Assembly (NCBI GenBank): GCA_004292955.1
Contig: RDXX01000036.1
Span: forward strand, 1-41,129
DNA from: Oscillatoriales cyanobacterium
Lineage (GTDB): Bacteria; Cyanobacteriota; Cyanobacteriia; Cyanobacteriales; Microcoleaceae
DNA length: 41,129 bases
Direction: 5' to 3'
Shown: in pieces, positions 15,395-23,599 of the stretch
Layout of the letters: each line of letters begins with the position of its first letter
How positions within the stretch are numbered: the first letter of the stretch is position 1
Position numbers and translations under genes: made by a program
The notes under the pieces: model-generated
The model's database searches: none
What the model saw: only the letters and a program-made list of their open reading frames with translations
Told to the model about the DNA's origin: nothing

Positions 15395-17791
15395 TCAAAA
15401 TATCGGCAATTCTATTATAAACTCAGCACCGCCTTCAGTTGGAGATTGAATTTGAGATTGAACTGGAGATTGAACTGTCATGCGCCCGCCATGCAACTCT
15501 ACAATAATTTTATAGCAAACCGACAGCCCCAATCCTGTAAAATTTTTTAATGATTTAGTATGGTAAAATGGGTCAAATACTCTCTGTTGAATTTCCGGCG
15601 GAATTCGGGAACCGTTGTGGGCGATTGAGACTGCAATAAATCTGCCTGTTGAATGCTCGACAATATCTGTTTTAATTGTAATAGTTTGATCGAATTTGTC
15701 AATCCTGTTAACAGCATCAATCGCCTTGCTGAGGATATTAGCGAATACTTGGCTCAGTTGACCGGGATAACACAAAATTGGTGGTAGGTTGCTGTACTCC
15801 TTGATTACTAATATTTTTTTCTCCAGTCGGTGAGCGAGCAACAGTAGAATATTGTCGATGCTTTCGTGAAGGTTGGCGCGTTCTTTGTTGGGTTCATCTG
15901 GAAGTGAAATGTTCCGCAAAGCCAGGATGCTCTGGCGTATGCGATCGGTTCCTATTTTCAGAGAGTTGAGAATTTGTGGCAAGTCTTCGCTGATAAAATC
16001 TAGGTCGAAGCTCTCTATTTCTTGGGCAATTCGCGGCACAGGTGTGGGATATTGTTCGCGGTAGAGGCGAAGTATCTTCAGCAAATTATTGAGATAATCG
16101 TTGACGTGAATCAGACGGCCGTAAATAAAGTTAATTGGGTTGTTAATTTCCTGGGCAATTCCGGTGGCGAGTTGACCGACAATTGTCATTTTTTCGCTTT
16201 GTACTAAATGCTCTTCGGTTCTTCTGAGTTGTGCTAATACTTCTTCTAAAAGTTTGAGTTCTTCTTGAATTTGCCCGTGGAGTTGGGATTGGGAAATTGC
16301 GATCGCCAGTGAGTCTGCAATTGCCTCCAAAACTTCCACTTCGTCGGGAGTCGCAAACCGCCGATTCGCACAAGCGAACAGATATCCCAGCCGATTAGTC
16401 TGAGTCAGTACGGGTACTGCTGCGTAGTGGCTGTCTGTGAGTTCGAGATGCACTGCTTCCTGAGAGTCTGTGGCATCGGGGGCGGAGGTTTTCTTGAGAA
16501 GTATCGTTTCGCACCGATGCAGCCGTGCAGCTAAATCTCCAGAGGGCCCTGTTTGGGCGCCGAAGATTCCCAAGCGCCCCGGTAAACCTTCCCGGCAATA
16601 TTCCCAGCAAAATTCTACAGTATCTTGTCGCGGGTCGTACCAGCCGAAAATTGCCCGATCGAGCTTTAGCAAAGTACCGAGTTCGTCTACTGTAGTTTGC
16701 AGGATGCGATCGAGCTCCAAGGAAGCGCGAATGCGGCCTGTCAATCGGTGGAGAAGGGCTTCTGCGCGAGTGCGGATGCACTTTTGGGAAAACAGTTTCA
16801 GTGCCACAATTACCGCGAAAATAGCTGCGGCGAACAGTCCGGTGGCTGCTGCTGCTAATCTATTTAAGGCGAACAGTTCTTTTTCGAGATTGTCGCTGGG
16901 AATTACTAGGGCGATCGACCATTCAGCTTGTTCTAAAGGAAGATAGGCAACATAAACTCTGGCGTCGTTGATTTGAGTCAGTACAATGCCCGTTTTTTGA
17001 TAAACCATCTCCCGGACTACATTCGCCAAATTAGGATCTGCGGACTCTAAAAGACTGGGAGCAGCTTTGTCAATATTTCCCATTAACCGAGTGTCGGGAT
17101 GGACAATCGGCACTCCTTGAGAATTGAGTACAAAAGCGTAACTTCCTGCCTCATATTCCAGCTTTCCCGCTACTTCGGCAATTCTGTCGATGCTGATGAC
17201 ACCGTTCATTACTCCGATCGCCTTTTTTGGTTGATTCTCCTGAGAATTTGACCACACCGGAGCCGAAATGGGAACAATACTTTGTTTTTTGACCGTGCGA
17301 GAAATGGTAGGATCTGAAACATATACTTGCCCAGCCATTGCCTTTTTGAAGTGTTGGCGATCGCTAACGTTAATCAAAGCTCTACCGACTTTTGTGGTAT
17401 AATAAGAACCATCGGGTTCAATTAATGCGAAATGCTTGAAGTCTTGGAGTCGATTTACTTCGGATTTTAAATAAGGCCCTGCCATAGACCAATTCATCGA
17501 TCGCACCGGAGGAGTGTTAGCAAGGGTTTCGAGCTCAGTCTTTCTCGTGCCGATCCAGCGATCGATCTTATTACCGCGCTCCTTAACTTCTAACAAAACA
17601 TTTCGCTCTAAATTGTTGACAATCAAGCGGCGAACCCTTTGATAGCTGATACAACCAGCGATGCTAGCTGCCATAATTGTTACGCCCAAAATTAACAACG
17701 CAATTTTGTAGCGCAGATCGTATTCGCCCTTAAATCTCGCTGGCAATAGTTGAGTTAATTTCCACCACTTCACTTTCGCAAAGCTTCCCAT
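15395..17791 (-). CDS. Cache-GAF sensor histidine kinase with degenerate catalytic core
   Basis: A 798-residue membrane receptor. Membrane span 1 is at about 27-48, an extracytoplasmic double-Cache ligand domain at about 55-305, span 2 at about 312-335, a GAF domain at about 345-505, a coiled coil at about 505-540, then a HisKA-like and HATPase_c region to the end. The family H-box (GxxAHEINNPxNFI) reads GIAQEINNPINFI, so the phospho-accepting His is Q547. The N-box Asn is K689 (NILSKAIDAV), and the G1 box DxGxG reads H725-N-G-S-R729. The G2 box GLGLSV and F-box FDPFYHT remain. Autophosphorylation therefore looks impossible, although the frame is intact. It may work as a ligand-sensing scaffold or heterodimer partner. 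No response regulator is adjacent. Confidence 0.9.
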   Translation of the reverse strand: MGSFAKVKWWKLTQLLPARFKGEYDLRYKIALLILGVTIMAASIAGCISYQRVRRLIVNNLERNVLLEVKERGNKIDRWIGTRKTELETLANTPPVRSMNWSMAGPYLKSEVNRLQDFKHFALIEPDGSYYTTKVGRALINVSDRQHFKKAMAGQVYVSDPTISRTVKKQSIVPISAPVWSNSQENQPKKAIGVMNGVISIDRIAEVAGKLEYEAGSYAFVLNSQGVPIVHPDTRLMGNIDKAAPSLLESADPNLANVVREMVYQKTGIVLTQINDARVYVAYLPLEQAEWSIALVIPSDNLEKELFALNRLAAAATGLFAAAIFAVIVALKLFSQKCIRTRAEALLHRLTGRIRASLELDRILQTTVDELGTLLKLDRAIFGWYDPRQDTVEFCWEYCREGLPGRLGIFGAQTGPSGDLAARLHRCETILLKKTSAPDATDSQEAVHLELTDSHYAAVPVLTQTNRLGYLFACANRRFATPDEVEVLEAIADSLAIAISQSQLHGQIQEELKLLEEVLAQLRRTEEHLVQSEKMTIVGQLATGIAQEINNPINFIYGRLIHVNDYLNNLLKILRLYREQYPTPVPRIAQEIESFDLDFISEDLPQILNSLKIGTDRIRQSILALRNISLPDEPNKERANLHESIDNILLLLAHRLEKKILVIKEYSNLPPILCYPGQLSQVFANILSKAIDAVNRIDKFDQTITIKTDIVEHSTGRFIAVSIAHNGSRIPPEIQQRVFDPFYHTKSLKNFTGLGLSVCYKIIVELHGGRMTVQSPVQSQIQSPTEGGAEFIIELPIF

Positions 17792-18465
17792 GGTTTGACC
17801 AATTTGTGAGATTGAAATTCTCAGCTCACCAGCGATGAACTTGCCCGCCTGTCAGCAGTCTGAAACTACTAGCAATAATTGCGGGGATTTTTGAATTTTT
17901 TCCCGCCGGCCCGCTCACCTTGTCTGACTGGAATCAGATTCTACCATATTTTTGAGAAACTACAATATTTATTCAACAATTTAATTATTCAAATTTTTCA
18001 TAGTTTTGTTAACTGCTATTAATAATTTATGTCAATTGGGCAAGATAGCCCACAAGCACCCGATGTTGAAAAAAAGAGTAAATCTGGGACAGTTGACAGT
18101 TTTCATCAGTCAGAAGGAAGAAGAGAGAGGCAAGAAGGCAGATGCCATTCGGATTCGCGAGCGTCAAAAAAAGGAAGAGGGAACAAGAAGGAAGAAGAGA
18201 GAGGGAATACACAGCCAGCTTTGTTAGCCACTCATATTTTATGTTTAATTAGGTGGATTGACTGGTTTGGTAATGTTGAAATATATTGCTTTTGTGCAAT
18301 TAGGTAAGGTGCGGACTGCACCCTACATTGATATGTATGGCGTTGCCGCAATCATAAAATATTAAAAGTTTTGAGTTATTGTTGAACGAAAAATTTGTTG
18401 TTAAATCTTTAATTCAAATCTCAAAACTTTTTGCGGTGCTAAATAGCTGCTGTTTGGCGATTTAT
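17792..18465. other. gene-poor intergenic region
   Basis: I see no convincing gene in these 670 bases. They contain an AT-rich upstream region of the kinase gene, a purine-rich low-complexity tract at about 18105-18210 (GAAGAGAGAGG, GGAAGAAGAGAG), and a short inverted repeat GGTGCGGACTGCACC near 18310. Open frames through the purine tract are compositional artefacts. Confidence 0.5.
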
Positions 18466-18930
18466 TTATAGAACCTTGTGAGTGTGTTCGTGCTGTTTCA
18501 CATTGTCTTCAGTGCGAATGACCCGCTCGGTGTTCAGCACTCTTTTGCGTTCTAAGGAATAGGTAAAGTCGTTGCGAACTGTTCCTAAGGGAATGTGAAC
18601 TTGAGCCTCGGGGCGGATTTTGTAAGTGCGGGCTGCGGCGATCGCCCGAAAGCCAAATTCTTCGCTAAACTGAGCTTCGGCGGGGAATTCCGGCAGCCTT
18701 TTGGGTGATTCGCCGTCGAGTATCGAGCCTAAAGTCGTCCCCCAAGCCATTTCATAAGATGTGGGAATTCCCTTGACAATTGCTTGCAAAGCTGCTGAGG
18801 GGATAGGTTCGATTACTTTTACTTGATGAACTTCGCCTTCTTCTTTGATGAAGCAGGTGGCTAAACCCACTACTATGTAGTCGTCGGTACCGAGTTCGGG
18901 TGCGCTGGGATAAACTGTTGCAGTCGTCAT
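18466..18930 (-). CDS. conserved hypothetical protein
   Basis: A 154-residue soluble protein starting MTTATVYPSAPELGTDDYIVVGLATCFIKEEG. It has alternating beta-like segments (VHQVKVIEPIPSAAL, RAIAAARTYKIRPEAQVHIPLG) and a charged C-terminus ending HEHTHKVL with several histidines. No membrane span or signal peptide. Codon use and composition match the neighbours, and the frame lacks competing frames, so it is a credible gene. I do not recognise a named family. Confidence 0.7.
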   Translation of the reverse strand: MTTATVYPSAPELGTDDYIVVGLATCFIKEEGEVHQVKVIEPIPSAALQAIVKGIPTSYEMAWGTTLGSILDGESPKRLPEFPAEAQFSEEFGFRAIAAARTYKIRPEAQVHIPLGTVRNDFTYSLERKRVLNTERVIRTEDNVKQHEHTHKVL

Positions 18931-19106
18931 AAGAAAAGGTTGGTAGTGGAGAAACCGGGAGGGAGAAATTAAGCGATTTGAGATTTTTGCCGGAGATTTT
19001 TTCGGGGGATTTTACCTGAAAAATCTCAAACTGGCGGTTCTAGTCTCTAAAATTTTTGTTTAAAGCTCCAAAAAGCCGATCGCGCCAGTTAGTCGATCCT
19101 ACCACA

Positions 19107-19667
19107 TCAAGGCAACTGCCGGATGATTCGGCAAGGATTCCCCGCCGCCACGACGTTGGCGGGAATATCTTTGACAACAACACTGCCTGCGCCGATCGTG
19201 CTATTGTCGCCAATAGTGACTCCCGGGCAAATAATACTTCCGCCGCCAATCCAAACATTATTACCAATATTAATTTCAGAGGCGAGATCTCGGCCAGAAA
19301 GTCGGATTTCCGGATCGGTGGGATGAAAAGCAGTGTAAATTTGCACGTTGGGGCCGCACAGCAAATTTTCGCCGATGTTAACTCGATTGCAGTCGAGAAT
19401 CACGCAGCCAAAATTCATGTACAATCCGTTTCCCGCATAAATATTGCTGCCGAAGTCGCAGTAAAAAGGCGGCTCGATTTCAATTTTGGGGCCGATTGCA
19501 CCGAACAATTCGCCAAGGATTTCTAACCGTTTCTCAGGTTCGTCTTCGCGGGTAGAATTGTAGATTCTGGCGAGGCGGCGGGCTCGCTGGCGATCGGCAA
19601 TTAATTGTTCATCCGCAGCTAGATACAATTCGCCGGCGAGCATTTTTTGTTTTTCGGTTTTTTCCAT
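19107..19667 (-). CDS. maltose/galactoside O-acetyltransferase-like enzyme
   Basis: A 186-residue left-handed beta-helix acetyltransferase of the Maa/LacA/NodL group. Residues 1-55 form the Mac helical N-terminus (KQKMLAGELYLAADEQLIADRQRARRLARIYN). Hexapeptide repeats run from about residue 70 to 175 (NIGENLLCGPNV, EINIGNNVWIGGGSIICPGVTIGDNSTIGAGSVVVKDIPANVVAAGNPCRII). The catalytic His is in TAFHPTD, about residue 114. It transfers acetyl from acetyl-CoA to a sugar hydroxyl in the cytosol; the acceptor is not predictable. It lies about 180 bases from the next minus-strand gene across repeats. Confidence 0.92.
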   Translation of the reverse strand: MEKTEKQKMLAGELYLAADEQLIADRQRARRLARIYNSTREDEPEKRLEILGELFGAIGPKIEIEPPFYCDFGSNIYAGNGLYMNFGCVILDCNRVNIGENLLCGPNVQIYTAFHPTDPEIRLSGRDLASEINIGNNVWIGGGSIICPGVTIGDNSTIGAGSVVVKDIPANVVAAGNPCRIIRQLP

Positions 19668-19669
19668 AA

Positions 19670-19858
19670 GAATCGGCGGTAATAATCGGCCCTAATAATC
19701 GGCGGTAATAATCGGCGGAATAACATAAAACGGCGGTTGAAACCGCGCCTAAACAAACAATGTCCACCTCCGTGGACTGAAGAAAATAAGGTAATTTCAA
19801 CCCAATACGCGATTGATAAGACGGCGGTTGAAACCGCCGTCTCCTTCAACCCGCGGAG
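19670..19858. repeat. GGCGGTAATAATC and GGCGGTTGAAACCGCC repeats
   Basis: The gap contains three or four irregular GGCGGTAATAATC units (19672-19720), then CGGCGGTTGAAACCGC (19728-19745) and ACGGCGGTTGAAACCGCCGTC (19821-19841), short perfect palindromes of an interspersed type. A further half-copy (GCGGTTTCAACCGCC) lies inside the 3' end of the next gene at about 19879. Confidence 0.65.
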
Positions 19859-20583
19859 GCGGGTTTTGCTTGTATAGACGCGGTTTCAACCGCCCGGTGT
19901 TCTTGATTCTGCAAACAAACAGCTAAATCCAGATTAGTTAATTGCTCAAAAGCTCGATCGATCGATCCTTTTCCCCGCAAAAAACCAGTATTCGCAGCGG
20001 GGCAGATATATTGAAGAGTCGAAGGCGAAAATCGATCGATAATTGACTGCACGCTGTTAATTTGCCTCGGCCAGTGAAAAGTTTTTGGCGTTCTCTGCGG
20101 TACCGGAGCGCCTTCTCGATTGGGGAGCAAGTGTCTGCCGGTAAACAACACTCCACCGCTGCCAGTATCATAAAGGCAAGATGAACCAGGAGAGTGGCCG
20201 GGAGTCCACAATGCTTTTATGCGATCGCTCACAGCAAATTCTCGCTCAAAAACCGTCAGTTGCAATCCTGGGAGCAAATAAGCTTCCTGCTCTTGAATCA
20301 GGATATCGCAGCCCGTGGCTTCCTGAATCTCCCGCGCCTTGGCGATCGCGCCGCGGTGGGTGAGAAACAGCAGCCGCACGCCGCCGTTTTCCCGCAAAAA
20401 GGCTAGGTTAATCTCATCCCAAGCGGGACAATCTACCAGGATGTTCGATTCGTTTTCTACAATGAAATAAGCTGTCGCACCCAGCGTATCCCGGTTAGGT
20501 GGGAAAGCAAAAATATTTTCCAGCACGAGCCTGGGCTGTTTGGAGACTGAAGTCTGTTGTTTCAAGGATATATTCAGAGGCAT
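19846..20583 (-). CDS. metallo-beta-lactamase-fold protein lacking metal ligands
   Basis: A 245-residue protein with the MBL-fold order of segments: AYFIVENESNILVDCP (residues 38-53), LLFLTHRGAIAKA (71-83), LWTPGHSPGSSCLYD (126-139) and GGVLFTGRHLLP (143-154). The usual HxHxDH reads H76-R-G-A-I-A81, the metal Asp after FTG is R150, while H130 of the GHSPG loop remains. Metal-dependent hydrolysis is therefore unlikely; the regular frame suggests a structural or ligand-binding role. The C-terminus runs into an interspersed palindrome (SIQAKPASAG tail). The start codon lies only 12 bases from the divergent protease start. The family assignment is firm for fold, not for function. Confidence 0.78.
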   Translation of the reverse strand: MPLNISLKQQTSVSKQPRLVLENIFAFPPNRDTLGATAYFIVENESNILVDCPAWDEINLAFLRENGGVRLLFLTHRGAIAKAREIQEATGCDILIQEQEAYLLPGLQLTVFEREFAVSDRIKALWTPGHSPGSSCLYDTGSGGVLFTGRHLLPNREGAPVPQRTPKTFHWPRQINSVQSIIDRFSPSTLQYICPAANTGFLRGKGSIDRAFEQLTNLDLAVCLQNQEHRAVETASIQAKPASAG

Positions 20584-20595
20584 GGAATAAATATT

Positions 20596-22068
20596 ATGTT
20601 TTTTTTACTATGGTTGCTTGTATTGGGGTTGATCTCTTACTACTTGTTGCAGAGCAGCACCAGCCGCATCACGCGAACTCCGGTATGGCTGCTGTGGCTG
20701 GTAATGATGGCGCCGGCGCTGATTTGGAGCGGTTGGCTTTTAGTTAACGGCGCGAGCAAAAAAGTACCGCCCGAGTTGGTAATTATACCTTTTCTGGTTT
20801 GCCCTTTTTTGTACTGGTTTTTGGTACAGTTGGGGCGCAAGCAAATTACCGCCTCCACGGCTGAGCAGATAGCAGGCTCTGGAAGTGAACCGACAGAGCC
20901 CAAACCGCCCCTGCGCCCGATCGATTCCGAGGAAGAAGCGAGCTTGCGCGATTGTTTTCCTTGGTCAATTTACTTTTTGCAAGATTTAGAATTTCGCGCG
21001 CAGGCTGTCATTTGTCGGGGACAGTTGCGTACGAACCCGGAGGCGGCTTATCAGGCGATTCGGGAGAATGTCCAGAAGCATTTTGGCGATCGCTTTTTAG
21101 TCATCTTTCAAAATAGCTTGAGCGGTCAACCTTTTTTTGCCATAGTTCCCAATCCCAGCCACCAATCCGGGGAAACTTCGGTCAAAACTGAATCTGTAAC
21201 CAGGCCGTTTTTTGCATTAGCTTTGGTGCTGATTACGGTGTTTACGACTACAATTGTCGGCTCGCAAATTGCCGGAGTCACTGAAAAAATTTTGCAGTCC
21301 AACCCGTATGTGTTGCTTCAGGGTTTGCCTTATTCCTTGGCTCTCATTACAATTTTGGGAATTCACGAATCCGGTCACTATTTAGCTGCCAGATTCTACA
21401 AAATTCGCACGACTTTGCCTTATTTTATTCCGGTTCCTTTTTTCTTGGGAACTTTTGGTGCATTCATTCAAATGCGGAGTCCAATTCCCAACCGCCGAGC
21501 TTTATTTGATGTCAGTATTGCCGGCCCGCTGGCGGGTTTAGTCGCGACAGTGCCGTTGTTGATTTGGGGTTTGGAGCATTCGACAATTGTACCGCTGTCT
21601 GACAAGTCGGGAATGTTAAATTTTGACTCTTTTAGTCCGAAATTTTCGCTGCTGATGACTTTGTTGAGCAAGTTAACCTTGGGCGGCGCTTTCAATGCGG
21701 AAACTGCGATTAATTTGCATCCGGTAGCGGTGGCGGGCTATTTGGGTTTGATCGTGACTGCATTTAATTTGATGCCTGTGGGACAACTCGACGGCGGGCA
21801 TATTGTACACGCGATGTTTGGCCAGCGGGCTAGTATGGCGATCGGGCAATTTGCCAGAATTTGTATGCTGCTGCTTTCTTTTTTGGAACAAGGTTTGCTG
21901 TTGTGGGCAATTATTTTGTTTTTGACGCCTCTCAACGACGAACCTGCGTTGAATGATGTCAGCGAATTGGACGATAGGCGAGATTTTTTGGGGTTGCTGG
22001 CGATCGGGCTTTTGTTAATTATTTTGTTGCCAGCGCCCAAGATACTCCTTCAGTGGTTAAATGTTTAG
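20596..22068 (+). CDS. site-2 protease family membrane metalloprotease (EGY1-like)
   Basis: A 490-residue protein from ATG 20596; a TTG at 20557 would add 13 residues that overlap the divergent gene. Two N-terminal spans (about 1-20 and 30-50) and a soluble region (about 85-200) precede the protease core: HESGH at 257-261 binds zinc with N391-LMPVGQLDG400 providing the Asp ligand. About six further spans follow. This matches the cyanobacterial/plastid EGY group of S2P intramembrane proteases, which cleave membrane-bound regulators and affect chloroplast development and stress responses. All catalytic residues are present. Substrate unknown. Confidence 0.92.
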   Translation: MFFLLWLLVLGLISYYLLQSSTSRITRTPVWLLWLVMMAPALIWSGWLLVNGASKKVPPELVIIPFLVCPFLYWFLVQLGRKQITASTAEQIAGSGSEPTEPKPPLRPIDSEEEASLRDCFPWSIYFLQDLEFRAQAVICRGQLRTNPEAAYQAIRENVQKHFGDRFLVIFQNSLSGQPFFAIVPNPSHQSGETSVKTESVTRPFFALALVLITVFTTTIVGSQIAGVTEKILQSNPYVLLQGLPYSLALITILGIHESGHYLAARFYKIRTTLPYFIPVPFFLGTFGAFIQMRSPIPNRRALFDVSIAGPLAGLVATVPLLIWGLEHSTIVPLSDKSGMLNFDSFSPKFSLLMTLLSKLTLGGAFNAETAINLHPVAVAGYLGLIVTAFNLMPVGQLDGGHIVHAMFGQRASMAIGQFARICMLLLSFLEQGLLLWAIILFLTPLNDEPALNDVSELDDRRDFLGLLAIGLLLIILLPAPKILLQWLNV

Positions 22069-22112
22069 AAGGAAGAGAGAAGAGGGAGCATCTCTTTTTT
22101 GTCATTAATCAT

Positions 22113-22230
22113 TGGGCATTGGGCGAAGCGAAGCGGAGGGATTGGGCGAAGCGAAGCGGAGGGATTGGGCATTAGGGCATTAGTCATTAGGCATTCAGTC
22201 GGTCAACTGTCAACTGTCAACTGTCAATGA
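22113..22230. repeat. mixed tandem repeats
   Basis: Two copies of a unit containing GGGCGAAGCGAAGCGGAGGG (22122-22170), then GGGCATTA units and three GTCAACT units (22198-22226). No gene is visible in 22069-22757 other than these repeats and the MITE at 22432. Confidence 0.8.
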
Positions 22231-22431
22231 CTTGCGAGCTGAGAAAAGCACTACAAATGCTTTGCGCGCTCGATACTTCCTGGAAAGATGCCAGAGAGAA
22301 GAAGGCTCGCTTCGGCTACGCTGGCTGACAAGTCGCTCAGGATAAAAAGAAGGAAGAAAAAATCAGGATTTACTTATCGTCGCGAGATAGAAAAAAGAGA
22401 GACGTTCACAAATTCCTTAAGGATTGCTATT

Positions 22432-22551
22432 GAGAGCCTCTCAGTTTTGTCTTTATAGTGCTGTCCCCGATCGCCCGGGCTTTGTCTAACCCGTGCGATG
22501 GGGGACATCACTCACATAAAAAAATGCTCTTTATAAAAATGAGATGCTCCC
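22432..22551. mobile_element. MITE with 8-bp target duplication (family A), copy 2
   Basis: A 120-bp element starting GAGAGCCTCTCAGTTTTG and ending AAAAATGAGATGCTCCC. It is flanked by TTGCTATT (22424-22431) and TTACTATT (22552-22559), an 8-bp duplication with one mismatch. The interior AGTGCTGTCCCC ... GGGGGACATCACT is a diverged palindrome as in the other copies. Confidence 0.75.
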
Positions 22552-22757
22552 TTACTATTTAAGCTAGTTTATCATTTTTCAACTCGATTTCTATCTCAAA
22601 GTGATGTTTATTTTCACCATAAAGAATTGGTTGAAAACCTCTCCCTTTGAGAGAGAAATTAAAATCATAATATTCATTACTCCAATCCTCTTCCTTCTAG
22701 TTAGAGGTCGCTCTCAAACTGTCAACTGTCAACTGTTGAACGAGTTATCTGATAAAT

Positions 22758-23357
22758 ATGTCCTACAGAACCTTCACTTTCCAACAATTAAAAGAGCGGT
22801 TTGGATTGGAGATGTCACTCAGTCCAATTTTGAGTGCCAAAATTATTCCTTTAGAACCATCCCAATGGCTTTGGAGAGCTCTCGAAATTAGTTCTAACAC
22901 TGCTGTAACAACAGCAAAAGAACGTTCGGAACGGATTATTTCTCCTATTTTGTTAGAATTTAGAGAAAAAAATCACAGACAATTTTCTGTTTTTTCCGGT
23001 TGGGCATTTGATGTAGATGTTTCTCAGGGATTGCATGGAGAATGCGACTTTCTACTTTCTGGGACACCGTTGAATTTTGAAATTAAAGTTCCATTTTTTG
23101 CACTTAGAGAAACAAAAGGCGGAGAAATAGAATCTTGTCTGCCGCAGTGTGCTGCACAAATGGTGGCGGCTCAGCTATTTAACGAACGCCAAAAAAACTC
23201 AATCCCTGCCGTATTTGGCTGTGTAACTTCGGGGGTTGTCTGGCGGTTTCTTAAATTAAAAGGAAATAATTTAATTATTGATGATGATGTTTATTATCTC
23301 GATAATCTTCCTCTGATTTTAGGGGTTTTGCAAAAAATTGTTAATTTATACAAATAA
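22758..23357 (+). CDS. PD-(D/E)XK nuclease-like protein (paralogue 2)
   Basis: A 199-residue protein starting MSYRTFTFQQLKERFGL. It is a distant paralogue of the protein at 7089-7715: ERIISPILLEF, GLHGECDFLL (D97), ALRETKGG (E118-T-K120), Q130-CAAQMVAAQLFN and IPAVFGCVTSGVVWRFLKLKG. The D...ExK...Q pattern is preserved although the middle Ala/Thr and surrounding residues vary, which favours a genuine nuclease-type fold. The gene is AT-rich compared with its neighbours and is surrounded by repeats. Function unknown. Confidence 0.65.
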   Translation: MSYRTFTFQQLKERFGLEMSLSPILSAKIIPLEPSQWLWRALEISSNTAVTTAKERSERIISPILLEFREKNHRQFSVFSGWAFDVDVSQGLHGECDFLLSGTPLNFEIKVPFFALRETKGGEIESCLPQCAAQMVAAQLFNERQKNSIPAVFGCVTSGVVWRFLKLKGNNLIIDDDVYYLDNLPLILGVLQKIVNLYK

Positions 23358-23359
23358 TC

Positions 23360-23488
23360 TATAGCCTTTCTCACTAACATGAGGTACGCATAGGGCATGG
23401 GGCATGGGGCATGGGGCATAGGGCATAGGGCATAGGGCATAGGGCATAGGCATCGCAGGCATACCTCACTTTTTTGAGAACCGCTATA
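23360..23488. mobile_element. TATAGC-ended MITE-like repeat (family B) carrying a tandem repeat
   Basis: It starts TATAGCCTTTCTCA and ends TTGAGAACCGCTATA. The interior is filled with about nine GGGCATR seven-base units (23393-23450). So the same ends enclose different interiors in different copies. Confidence 0.65.
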
Positions 23489-23599
23489 ATTACTATCCTA
23501 AAATAGGTTTGTAGTGAGGACTTCAGTCCTTCTCTATTTTTGAGGAATCAAGTCCTAACGATCGCACTAAATTAATTATTCAATCGAAAATAAAACAAG

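Noticed and set aside
18006..18307. Overlapping open frames through a purine-rich tract
   Set aside because: Low-complexity Lys/Glu/Arg-rich translations in several frames are artefacts of the GAAGAG composition; no start signal or family resemblance.
22601..22891. Frame overlapping the start of the second PD-(D/E)XK-like gene
   Set aside because: It lies in a different frame from the conserved paralogue and has no recognisable similarity.
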